A stretch of 20,360 nucleotides of DNA from DASRTE01 sp035656095. GTDB taxonomy: Bacteria > Actinomycetota > Actinomycetes > Jiangellales > Jiangellaceae. The position numbers were made by a program, and so were the translations under genes. The notes under the pieces were generated by a model. The model was not told the DNA's origin. It saw only the letters and a program-made list of their open reading frames with translations, and searched no databases. The stretch is taken from assembly GCA_035656095.1 (NCBI GenBank), contig DASRTE010000139.1:1-20360 (forward strand). Direction: 5' to 3'. Positions 6,770 to 13,772 of this stretch are shown here, piece by piece; within the stretch, counting starts at the first letter, position 1, and every line of letters starts with the position of its first letter.

Positions 6770-8317
6770 GTGCACGACACGGTCCTGGTGGTCGACTTCG
6801 GCGCCCAGTACGCGCAGTTGATCGCTCGGCGCGTGCGCGAGGCCCGGGTCTACTCCGAGATCGTGCCGCACACCATGCCGGTCGCCGACATCATGGCCCG
6901 CAACCCCACGGCGATCGTCCTGTCCGGTGGTCCCTCGAGCGTGTACGCGGACGGTGCCCCACAAGTCGACGCCGCCTTGCTGACGACCGGCGTGCCGACC
7001 CTCGGCATCTGCTACGGCTTTCAGGCGATGGCGGCCGCGCTCGGGGGCGACGTGGCCCGGACCGGTCTGTCCGAGTTCGGCCGGACGACGGTCTCGATCG
7101 GCTCCACCGGCATCCTGCTGGCCGGGCTTCCCGCCTCGCCGACGGTCTGGATGAGCCACGGGGACGCCGTCACCCGTGCCCCGGACGGCTTCAGCGTGCT
7201 CGCGGGGACCGAGGGTGCCTCCGTCGCCGCGTTCGAGGACACCCGTCGCGGTCTCGCCGGAGTCCAGTGGCACCCAGAGGTGCGGCATTCCGAGTACGGG
7301 CAGATGGTGCTCGAGCACTTCCTCCACGACATCGCCGGTGCCAGGCCGACCTGGACGATGGTGAACATCGTCGACGACTCGGTCGAGGCGATCCGCCGAC
7401 AGGTCGGCGGCAAGCGGGTGATCTGCGGCCTGTCCGGTGGCGTCGACTCCGCCGTCGCGGCAGCGCTGGTGCACCGCGCCGTCGGCGACCAGCTGTCGTG
7501 CGTCTTCGTCGACCACGGGCTCCTGCGGGCGGGCGAGGCCGAGCAGGTCGAACGCGACTACGTCGCCGCCACCGGTGTCGACCTGCACGTCGTCGACGCA
7601 GCGGACCGTTTCCTCGCCGCCCTGGACGGGATCGACGACCCGGAGCACAAGCGCAAGGTCATCGGCCGCGAGTTCATCCGCGTGTTCGAGCAGGCCGCCG
7701 GCGAGATCGTCGCTGAGGGCGAGGACGTCCAGTTCCTCGTCCAGGGAACGCTCTACCCCGACGTCGTGGAGTCCGGCGGTGGCGAGGGTGCGGCCACCAT
7801 CAAGAGCCACCACAACGTGGGCGGCCTGCCCGAGGATCTTCGCTTCGCACTCGTCGAACCGCTGCGGATGCTGTTCAAGGACGAGGTCCGCGCGGTGGGC
7901 GAGCAGCTCGGCCTGCCGCCGGAGATCGTCTGGCGGCACCCGTTCCCGGGCCCGGGCCTGGCCATCCGGATCATCGGCGCGGTCACCCGCGAGCGGTTGG
8001 AGATCCTGCGCCGCGCCGACCAGGTGGCACGCGAGGAGCTCTCCCGGGCCGGCCTCGACCGCGATGTCTGGCAGTTCCCGGTGGTGCTGCTGGCGGAGAT
8101 CCGTTCGGTCGGCGTCCAGGGTGACGGGCGGACCTACGGCCATCCGGTGGTGCTGCGGCCGGTCTCCAGCGAGGACGCCATGACGGCGGACTGGTCGCGG
8201 CTGCCCTACCACGTCGTCGAGCGAATCTCGACCAGGATCACCAACGAGGTCCGTGAGGTGAACCGCGTCGTGCTCGACGTCACCAGCAAGCCTCCCGGCA
8301 CCATCGAGTGGGAGTGA
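6770..8317 (+). CDS. guaA: GMP synthase (glutamine-hydrolysing)
   Basis: A 515-residue cytoplasmic enzyme of purine synthesis that converts XMP, glutamine and ATP to GMP. The N-terminal class I glutamine amidotransferase domain has FGAQYAQLIARRVRE, the nucleophile Cys81 in GICYG, and His168/Glu170 in GVQWHPE. The ATP-pyrophosphatase domain follows with the P-loop SGGVDS (222-227). The C-terminal dimerisation domain includes FPGPGLAIRIIG and the usual ending TSKPPGTIEWE. Length and all motifs are normal, and no key residue is missing. GTG 6770 is chosen because the family N-terminus starts just there and the frame opens right after a TAGGCT box. It is divergent from the LysE gene and followed after 78 bases (or 24 bases, if the longer start is used) by a phosphodiesterase gene. 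Confidence 0.98.
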   Translation: MHDTVLVVDFGAQYAQLIARRVREARVYSEIVPHTMPVADIMARNPTAIVLSGGPSSVYADGAPQVDAALLTTGVPTLGICYGFQAMAAALGGDVARTGLSEFGRTTVSIGSTGILLAGLPASPTVWMSHGDAVTRAPDGFSVLAGTEGASVAAFEDTRRGLAGVQWHPEVRHSEYGQMVLEHFLHDIAGARPTWTMVNIVDDSVEAIRRQVGGKRVICGLSGGVDSAVAAALVHRAVGDQLSCVFVDHGLLRAGEAEQVERDYVAATGVDLHVVDAADRFLAALDGIDDPEHKRKVIGREFIRVFEQAAGEIVAEGEDVQFLVQGTLYPDVVESGGGEGAATIKSHHNVGGLPEDLRFALVEPLRMLFKDEVRAVGEQLGLPPEIVWRHPFPGPGLAIRIIGAVTRERLEILRRADQVAREELSRAGLDRDVWQFPVVLLAEIRSVGVQGDGRTYGHPVVLRPVSSEDAMTADWSRLPYHVVERISTRITNEVREVNRVVLDVTSKPPGTIEWE

Positions 8318-8395
8318 GCGGCTCCGGCCGGGTCCGGCGTTGTGAAAGCCGTCACGTGCGGTTTGCGGCGGCGACACGGCGGGGACACGTCGGTG

Positions 8396-9613
8396 ATGTT
8401 CGGTTCAGACGTGTCGAGCGTGGCGACGTGGAGTCCGGGAACGGTGGCACCGCCAGCCGGCCGACCCCTCGTCATCGCCCATCGCGGCGCCAGTGGCTAC
8501 CGACCCGAGCACACCCTCGAGTCGTACCGGGTGGCGATCGCACTCGGTGCCGACTACGTCGAGCCCGACCTCGTGGTCACGGCCGACGGCGTGCTCGTCG
8601 CCCGGCACGAGAACGAGATCGGCGCCACCACCGATGTCGCCGCCCACCCCCGGTTCGCCGACCGGCGCACGACCAGGGCCGTCGCCGGGCGGCAGGTCAC
8701 CGGATGGTTCGTCGAGGACTTCTCGCTGGCCGAGCTCAAGATGCTGCGGGCCCGAGAGCGCCTGCCCCACCTCCGCGCGCACAACCGGACCTACGACGGG
8801 CGCTTCGACGTCCCGACATTCGACGAGATCGTCGACCTGGTTCTCGCCGAGTCACGACGCGAGGGCCGTCTGATCGGCGTGTATCCGGAGATCAAGCAGC
8901 CGTCCCATTTCGCGGCCCTGGGCCTGCGGCACGAGGGTCCGTTACTCGCGTCCCTGCGCCGGTCCGGCGCGCACCTGCCGGCCTACATCCAGTCGTTCGA
9001 CGCCGGCGCTCTTCGCGCCCTGGCGTCGCAGACCACGGTGCCCTTGGTGCAACTCGTCCGCTCCGACGACGACCTGCTCACGCCGCGAGGGTTGCGTGAG
9101 GTGTCGACGTACGCGCAGGTGCTCGGTCCGCGGAAGGATCTGGTGGTGGGTCCACGGGACGGCGCCGGCGGGGCCGCCGGTCTGGTCGACCGGGCCCACG
9201 AAGCGGGACTCTCGGTGCACGTCTGGACGTTCCGGAACGAGAACGCCTTCCTGGCGCCGGTGGACCGGCGCGGGTCAGAGGTGGCGGCGTTCGGCGATGC
9301 ACCCGGTGAGTACGCCAGGTTCCTGAGCCTCGGGGTGGACGGCGTGTTCACCGATCACCCCGACACGGCCCGCTCAGCGGTCGCGGCGCAGCCGTCCCAG
9401 CGACGCCATCAGTCCCGCGAGTCCGACGCAGACGAGCAGAACGGGTGCCGCCACCTCGAGGCCGGGCAGTCCGAGGACGTCGAAGTGCACGAGGGGCCAC
9501 ATCAGGCTCACTCCCACGAAGAGAAGGCCGAACACCAGCGAGACGACGTCGACGTCATGGCGCTTCACGGCGCACCTCGATGCTTCCGATGCCGAGGTCG
9601 AGGTCGAGTCTGA
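8396..9613 (+). CDS. Glycerophosphodiester phosphodiesterase (GlpQ/UgpQ family) with an antisense read-through tail
   Basis: A GDPD-family hydrolase that splits glycerophosphodiesters into glycerol-3-phosphate and an alcohol. Visible motifs are IAHRGASGYRPEHT (His29, Arg30), the metal ligands Glu56-Pro-Asp58, the HEN motif at 71-73, and EIKQP further on. The TIM-barrel ends near VFTDHPDTA (about residue 325). The remaining about 79 residues are polar, rich in His, Glu, Gln and Arg, and lie wholly antisense to the membrane protein gene at 9374-9568 and the end of the pspC-like gene. They look like translation past a lost stop, not a domain. The start is uncertain: GTG 8342 is the longest in-frame option, ATG 8396 is preferred because residues before it look non-coding, and GTG 8444 is possible. 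No signal peptide is obvious. It could share a transcript with guaA. Confidence 0.85.
   Translation: MFGSDVSSVATWSPGTVAPPAGRPLVIAHRGASGYRPEHTLESYRVAIALGADYVEPDLVVTADGVLVARHENEIGATTDVAAHPRFADRRTTRAVAGRQVTGWFVEDFSLAELKMLRARERLPHLRAHNRTYDGRFDVPTFDEIVDLVLAESRREGRLIGVYPEIKQPSHFAALGLRHEGPLLASLRRSGAHLPAYIQSFDAGALRALASQTTVPLVQLVRSDDDLLTPRGLREVSTYAQVLGPRKDLVVGPRDGAGGAAGLVDRAHEAGLSVHVWTFRNENAFLAPVDRRGSEVAAFGDAPGEYARFLSLGVDGVFTDHPDTARSAVAAQPSQRRHQSRESDADEQNGCRHLEAGQSEDVEVHEGPHQAHSHEEKAEHQRDDVDVMALHGAPRCFRCRGRGRV
9374..9568 (-). CDS. Small two-helix membrane protein (64 aa), coupled to the PspC/LiaF-like gene
   Basis: The frame contains two clear hydrophobic helices (about residues 8-27 and 39-57) and a basic C-terminus RLRRDR, giving a 64-residue protein with both ends probably in the cytoplasm. 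GTG 9568 overlaps the end of the upstream gene by 14 bases and has a GAGGTG Shine-Dalgarno 4 bases before it (9573-9578 on the plus strand). This supports real translation and coupling. A longer reading of the same frame goes deep into the upstream gene and is rejected. The function is unknown; small membrane proteins next to PspC-domain genes are often seen in actinobacteria and may take part in the same envelope-stress system. On the opposite strand the phosphodiesterase frame reads through this whole gene. Confidence 0.75.
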   Translation of the reverse strand: MKRHDVDVVSLVFGLLFVGVSLMWPLVHFDVLGLPGLEVAAPVLLVCVGLAGLMASLGRLRRDR

Positions 9614-11075
9614 GATTCCCGCCCCCGCGGCCGTCCGTGCCCAGGTCGGTGATCCGTCGATCCTGACCCATACCGCCCGATTCGCCGTCGAACGTACGGA
9701 TCTCGCCGACGCCCAGCTCGGCGTCGACGACGACGTCGACGCCCGGAGGAACGATGACGAGCAGTTCGCCGACGCCCTGGTCGACGGCCAACGACGCGGA
9801 CCGGCCGTCGGCAAAGGGGACCTGCGACAGGTCGTACCGGACGCTGCCGACGCCGTGATCCTGGGTGCCCGTCGGAATGGCGGTCAACGTCGTCGGGGCG
9901 ATGCTGAAACGCTCGCCGCGGAGGTCGGCACGGTCGACGACGACGGCCGGCACCAGCGCGAGGGCGAGGAGCACACCGAGGACTATCAGGCCGCGTGAGC
10001 GGCCCCACCACGCTCCGACGAGCAGGCCGAGCCCGACGACGCCGAGGGCGGCCGCCACGTAGGTTGCCGGGGAAATGCTCGCACCGATGACGTCCGCCAC
10101 GGCCATGGCACCGACGGTGACCGCGGCGGCGCTGACGGTGAGGGGGCCCAGCGCAGACCGACCCCGCGGCCGGGTCGCCGCCGGTGCGGAGACCGGCTCG
10201 CCGACCGCGAACGGGTCCCAGTCATCGTTGCGAGTCGCCCAGGTGTGGGGGTCGTCGTCCCGATCCGGTTCCTCGGCCCACCACCGTTCCGGAGGGGCGA
10301 GCGCCTCGACGGCGGGCGAGTCGGGAGTACCTGCGGTCGGGGCGGCCCCGGGTGTGGTCGTGGCGGGCGCCGATGCCTCGGAATCCGGGCGGGCGGCGAC
10401 GTCGCGCTCCCGGTTGGAGTCGGTGTCCGGGCCGTCCGCGACCGATCCCTCGGCACCAGGTCCGTCGGTCACCCCGACGGCCGCATCGCGCTCGCCGGCC
10501 GCCACGGTGACCGATGATGACGAGCCCTGATAGCCGGGGTAGCCGGGGAATCCCGGATAGTCGATGAAGGCGCCGGGGGGGTCCGGCAGCGCGTCGCCGT
10601 CCACCCGGTCGGCGCCCGCATGTGGATCGTCGCGGCGGAGGAGCAGCCAGATCCCGCACCCGGCCAGCACGAGCAGGACGACACCGTCCCACGAGCCGCC
10701 GATGACGGCTGCTGCCGATCCGAGCAGGACGAGTGCAAGGGCTCCGGCCAGCGCGATCGTGGCCGTACGCGGGGAGTCGGTGTCGTGCCGGCCGAGCGCC
10801 TGCTCGGCCACCGAGGCGTTCTCGTCCTCGGCTGGCAGCAGCAGCCACGCCGCCGCATAGAGCATGATCCCGATGCCACCGAACACGGCCAGGACCACCG
10901 TGGCGATCCGCAGCAGGAGCGGGTCGACCCCGAGCCGCCGGCCCAGCCCACCGAGGACACCTGCGACGACCCGGTCGGATCGGCTCCGGCGAAGTCCGTG
11001 CAGGTCGGCGCCGAGCCTCGGCGGGGATGGAGGAGCCGTGTCATGGTCGGACGGCGGCATCGTGGCATCGTTCAT
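9555..11075 (-). CDS. PspC-domain membrane protein with a LiaF-like C-terminal domain
   Basis: A 506-residue protein. An N-terminal PspC domain (about 26-82) has VVAGVLGGLGRRLGVDPLLLR followed by a hydrophobic helix ending in LLLP. Two more helices lie at about 105-125 and 131-147. A long acidic, Pro/Ala/Thr-rich linker (about 150-305) carries the short repeat YPGFPGYPGY (173-182). Three further helices (about 311-381) precede a Gly-rich beta domain (about 385-506) with repeated VGxx and IGSIEV-type turns, like the C-terminal domain of LiaF/DUF2154 proteins. LiaF-type proteins hold the cognate kinase in check, and PspC senses membrane stress. The divergent kinase carries a homologous PspC domain, so a regulatory partnership is likely. 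ATG 11075 is chosen; ATG 11060 is also possible. An 11-bp imperfect dyad lies 6 bases upstream of the start. Confidence 0.9.
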   Translation of the reverse strand: MNDATMPPSDHDTAPPSPPRLGADLHGLRRSRSDRVVAGVLGGLGRRLGVDPLLLRIATVVLAVFGGIGIMLYAAAWLLLPAEDENASVAEQALGRHDTDSPRTATIALAGALALVLLGSAAAVIGGSWDGVVLLVLAGCGIWLLLRRDDPHAGADRVDGDALPDPPGAFIDYPGFPGYPGYQGSSSSVTVAAGERDAAVGVTDGPGAEGSVADGPDTDSNRERDVAARPDSEASAPATTTPGAAPTAGTPDSPAVEALAPPERWWAEEPDRDDDPHTWATRNDDWDPFAVGEPVSAPAATRPRGRSALGPLTVSAAAVTVGAMAVADVIGASISPATYVAAALGVVGLGLLVGAWWGRSRGLIVLGVLLALALVPAVVVDRADLRGERFSIAPTTLTAIPTGTQDHGVGSVRYDLSQVPFADGRSASLAVDQGVGELLVIVPPGVDVVVDAELGVGEIRTFDGESGGMGQDRRITDLGTDGRGGGNLRLDLDLGIGSIEVRREAP

Positions 11076-11080
11076 GCCTC

Positions 11081-11112
11081 GATCGTGCCCGCACCGCTGG
11101 CCGGGCACCATC
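11081..11112. promoter_or_regulatory. Imperfect dyad in the pspC-like/kinase divergent spacer (candidate operator)
   Basis: GATcGTGCCCG (11081-11091) is the inverted copy of CGGGCACcATC (11102-11112), with a 10-base spacer and one C-C mismatch. It lies 6 bases upstream of the minus-strand ATG at 11075, within the 132-base divergent spacer. It could be a binding site for the LuxR-type regulator encoded downstream of the kinase (autoregulation), or a hairpin in the 5' leader. There is no direct evidence for either. Confidence 0.4.
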
Positions 11113-11207
11113 GGGGATCACCCTTGCCGGACCCTGGCGTGGCCTCCGGGAGACGGCCGGGGGCTCCCTCATGGCGTGTGCGGGCGCGCGCGTGTGACCA
11201 TCGACGG

Positions 11208-12539
11208 GTGAGCACCACGTCGATGCCACACGCCCGCGGCCAGGTGCCGCCGGCGCCGGGTGCCGGCGATGCCGGCGCGCCGCCGCGGTTCGTCCGTCGT
11301 TCCGAGGGCCGGCTGATCGGCGGCGTCGCGTCCGGCCTGGCGGTCCACCTGGGCGTCCAACCGCTGGCGGTGCGGGTCACGTTCGCGCTCCTGGCTGCGC
11401 TGGGCGGCTTCGGTGTCGTGCTCTACCTGGGATTGTGGATCTTCACGCCGCTCGACCAGACCCTCGCCGAGCAGGAGGACGAACAGGCGCCGGCGGGCAT
11501 CGCCGCCGCGACCAGGTCCGGCAAGCGCCGGCGCCGGCTGCGGGCCCCACGCAAGGGCGACATCGGACAGCTGGCGGCGCTCGTCCTGCTCGGCGCTGGT
11601 CTCACGCTGCTGGTGCAGCAGACTCCGCTCGGGGTCAGTCCGACGATCGTCGTTCCACTGCTGCTCGCCGGGCTCGGTGTCGCTCTGATCTGGCGCACGG
11701 CCGACGAGCAGGAACGGCGGCGGATGACCGCGCTCTCGCCCCGCGCACCCTGGCTCGCCCCGTTGGTCGGCAAGGGCGGCGCCGTCGCGGTTTTCCGGCT
11801 GGCCGCCGGAGCGGCGGTGATCGTCGCCGGCGTGGTGGCGTTCCTGGTGGGGCAGGGCCAGCTGGAGGCGACCCTGGACAGCCTGCTGGGCGTGGGCGCG
11901 GTCGTCGTCGGCCTCGGTCTGATCCTGGGGCCCTGGCTGTGGCGGCTGTGGCGCGACCTGGAGTCCGAGCGGCGCGAGCGGATCGTCTCGCAGGAGCGCG
12001 CCGACGTGGCCGCGCACCTGCACGACTCCGTGTTGCAGACCCTGGCGCTGATCCAGAAACATGCGCACGATCCACGCGAGGTCGTCCGGCTCGCCCGCGG
12101 CCAGGAGCGTGACCTTCGCGGCTGGCTCTACGACGACCTTGCGGACGACGAGTCCTCGTTCGCGGCCGCACTCAAGACGGCCGCGGCCGAGGTCGAGGAC
12201 TTCCACGGCGTGCCCGTCGACGTCGTCACGGTCGGCGACACCGGCATCGACGACCGAACCCGCGCGGTGCTCAAGGCGGCGCGCGAGGCCGCGGTCAACG
12301 CGGCCAAGCACTCCGGGGCGGACAAGGTCGACATCTACGCCGAGGTGGAGGATGACGACGTCGAGCTGTTCGTCCGCGATCGTGGCAAGGGCTTCGATCT
12401 CGATGCCGTACCGGAGGACCGGCTGGGCGTGCGACGCTCAGTCGTCGACCGGATGGACCGGCACGGCGGTGTCGCCGAGATCCGGTCAGCGCCCGGTGAG
12501 GGCACCGAGGTGAGGCTGTCGACGAGGAGGACGGGATGA
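11208..12539 (+). CDS. PspC-domain sensor histidine kinase (LiaS/DesK-like)
   Basis: A 443-residue membrane kinase. The N-terminal PspC domain (about 27-82, RLIGGVASGLAVHLGVQPLAVR) is homologous to that of the divergent gene. Further hydrophobic segments lie at about 118-136, 146-162, 195-214 and 225-245. The cytoplasmic part starts with a charged helix and the HisKA_3-type H-box HLHDSVLQTLALIQK (phospho-acceptor His272), followed by an HATPase domain with N-box EAAVNAAKHSG (Asn364), G1 box DRGKGFD (391-397) and G2-like GEGTEV. GTG 11208 is chosen because the PspC domain follows directly and the upstream frame is the antisense of the divergent gene. GACCAT 6 bases before GTG may be a -10 for a leaderless transcript. 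It overlaps the response regulator gene by ATGA (12536-12539). Confidence 0.94.
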   Translation: MSTTSMPHARGQVPPAPGAGDAGAPPRFVRRSEGRLIGGVASGLAVHLGVQPLAVRVTFALLAALGGFGVVLYLGLWIFTPLDQTLAEQEDEQAPAGIAAATRSGKRRRRLRAPRKGDIGQLAALVLLGAGLTLLVQQTPLGVSPTIVVPLLLAGLGVALIWRTADEQERRRMTALSPRAPWLAPLVGKGGAVAVFRLAAGAAVIVAGVVAFLVGQGQLEATLDSLLGVGAVVVGLGLILGPWLWRLWRDLESERRERIVSQERADVAAHLHDSVLQTLALIQKHAHDPREVVRLARGQERDLRGWLYDDLADDESSFAAALKTAAAEVEDFHGVPVDVVTVGDTGIDDRTRAVLKAAREAAVNAAKHSGADKVDIYAEVEDDDVELFVRDRGKGFDLDAVPEDRLGVRRSVVDRMDRHGGVAEIRSAPGEGTEVRLSTRRTG

Positions 12540-13198
12540 CCGAGCCCGAGACGACCAGACCGCGGGAGATCCGCGTGGTGCTGGTCGACGACCACGCCAT
12601 GTTCCGGACCGGCGTGCGCGCCGAGGTCGGCTCGTCGGTCGTCGTCGTCGGAGAGGCGGCCGACGCGCAGGAGGCCGTCCGCGTCGTCCTCGAGACCCAG
12701 CCGGATGTCGTGCTGCTCGACGTCCACCTTCCCGGTGGCGGCGGTGCGGAGGTGCTGCGTCAGGTCCACCCGAAGGCGGCGGAGGTCAAGTTCCTGGCGC
12801 TGTCCGTGTCCGATGCGGCCGAGGACGTCATCGGCACGATCCGGGCGGGTGCCCGCGGCTACGTCACCAAGTCGATCACCGGCGACGACCTGGTGGCGGC
12901 GATCGTACGGGTGGCCGACGGCGACGCCGTCTTCTCGCCCCGGCTGGCCGGGTTCGTGCTCGACGCGTTCGCAGGGTCCGAGCCGCCGAGCGTGGACGAC
13001 GACCTCGACCGCCTCACCGGACGCGAGCGTGAGGTCCTGCGGCTCATCGCGAGGGGCTACGCGTACAAGGAGATCGCGAAGCAGCTGTTCATCTCGGTGA
13101 AGACCGTCGAGACGCACGTGTCCGCCGTCCTGCGCAAGCTCCAGCTCTCGAACCGGTACGAGCTCACCCGCTGGGCCACCGACCGCCGCCTGGTCTGA
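12536..13198 (+). CDS. LuxR/NarL-family response regulator, partner of the PspC kinase
   Basis: A 220-residue DNA-binding regulator. The receiver domain has the acidic pair Asp18-Asp19, phospho-acceptor Asp62 in VVLLDVHLP, a Ser in the FLALSVSD strand and Lys in GYVTKS. The C-terminal LuxR-type helix-turn-helix (about 155-218) reads LTGREREVLRLIARGYAYKEIA, then KTVETHVSAVLRKL. Length and motifs are standard for NarL-type regulators. The four-base overlap with the kinase gene makes a cognate pair nearly certain. By analogy to LiaSR and the PspC-linked systems of actinobacteria, it should answer cell-envelope stress. Targets are not visible beyond a possible site in the kinase/pspC spacer. A long hairpin follows 43 bases after its stop. 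Confidence 0.96.
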   Translation: MTEPETTRPREIRVVLVDDHAMFRTGVRAEVGSSVVVVGEAADAQEAVRVVLETQPDVVLLDVHLPGGGGAEVLRQVHPKAAEVKFLALSVSDAAEDVIGTIRAGARGYVTKSITGDDLVAAIVRVADGDAVFSPRLAGFVLDAFAGSEPPSVDDDLDRLTGREREVLRLIARGYAYKEIAKQLFISVKTVETHVSAVLRKLQLSNRYELTRWATDRRLV

Positions 13199-13241
13199 AC
13201 GAGGTGCGACGTCGCCTCGCTGCCGGGGTTCCGTGGTTCCG

Positions 13242-13301
13242 ACTTGTGGCGGGAAAGGCACGTCTGGACCGCGCCGCAAGCGTTGCCAACCCGCCACAAG
13301 T
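13242..13301. repeat. Long hairpin after the response regulator gene (12-bp perfect stem plus inner stem)
   Basis: ACTTGTGGCGGG (13242-13253) pairs perfectly with 13290-13301. After a small internal loop, GGCA 13257-13260 pairs with TGCC 13284-13287, then CG 13261-13262 with CG 13281-13282 around a one-base bulge. No T tract follows. It lies in the 157-base gap between the regulator and a membrane protein gene and may end the kinase-regulator transcript. Its sequence differs from the TGATCA-type palindromes at 1349 and 2489, so it would be a second hairpin type. Confidence 0.7.
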
Positions 13302-13343
13302 GCGGGGAGGAGCGACGTCCCGGGCAGGGCTCCACCTCGTCGG

Positions 13344-13349
13344 TAGTCT
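13344..13349 (+). promoter_or_regulatory. Candidate -10 box (leaderless) of the 118-aa membrane protein gene
   Basis: TAGTCT is followed by 6 bases (GCGGCG) and ATG 13356; there is no space for a Shine-Dalgarno. Confidence 0.5.
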
Positions 13350-13355
13350 GCGGCG

Positions 13356-13712
13356 ATGGAGGTCGTCGACGATCTGGTCCTCGTCCTGCACTTCCTCGGG
13401 ATGGCCTCGCTCGTGGGTGGCTGGCTGGTGCAGGTGCGGGCGCGCGGTGAGCGGTACGTCAACTCCGCGATGGTGCACGGCGTGCTCACCCAGCTCGTCA
13501 CCGGCGTGCTGCTGGTCGGGCTCGCCGAGGGCGTCGACTCGCTCGATCGCGACCTCGACATGGCCAAGATCGGGGTCAAACTCCTCGTCGCGCTCGTCGT
13601 CGCCGTGCTGTGCTGGGCGAACCGGCGCCGACCGACACTTCCCGACGGCCTCTACCTGCTGATCGGCCTGCTGTCGATCGCCAACGTGGTCGTGGCCGTC
13701 TTCTGGACCTGA
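13356..13712 (+). CDS. Small integral membrane protein of unknown function (118 aa)
   Basis: A 118-residue protein with four hydrophobic stretches: about 5-25, 38-56, 72-88 and 98-117. The short loops include a charged region EGVDSLDRDLDMAKIGVK between helices two and three and RRRP before helix four. No enzymatic motif is seen and I do not recognise a characterised family; similar four-helix proteins are common next to pcrA in related actinobacteria as far as I recall. The start ATG follows a TAGTCT box by 6 bases. It is separated from the helicase gene by 60 bases, which hold another -10-like box, so the two are probably transcribed separately. Confidence 0.85.
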   Translation: MEVVDDLVLVLHFLGMASLVGGWLVQVRARGERYVNSAMVHGVLTQLVTGVLLVGLAEGVDSLDRDLDMAKIGVKLLVALVVAVLCWANRRRPTLPDGLYLLIGLLSIANVVVAVFWT

Positions 13713-13756
13713 CGGCGTCATCGGTCGGCCGAGACCGCCGTGTCGTGTTCGCCTCC

Positions 13757-13762
13757 TAGACT
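13757..13762 (+). promoter_or_regulatory. Candidate -10 box of pcrA
   Basis: TAGACT is followed by 10 bases and ATG 13773, giving a leader of at most a few bases. This supports ATG 13773 over the upstream in-frame GTG at 13740, which would lie before the promoter. Confidence 0.45.
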
Positions 13763-13772
13763 CGAGACCGAG

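Noticed and set aside
7974..7984. Third copy of the ATCATCGGC motif inside guaA
   Set aside because: It encodes the conserved RIIG motif of GuaA and has no inverted partner nearby.
6602..8377. 590-codon minus-strand open frame opposite guaA
   Set aside because: The guaA frame has every expected motif; the antisense frame has none and crosses the LysE/guaA promoter region.
10620..11207. N-terminal extension of the PspC histidine kinase
   Set aside because: The extension is antisense to the divergent pspC-like gene and to the spacer; PspC homology begins only after GTG 11208.
12335..13579. 414-codon minus-strand open frame opposite the kinase end and regulator
   Set aside because: Covers two well-supported genes and the hairpin; no recognisable domain.
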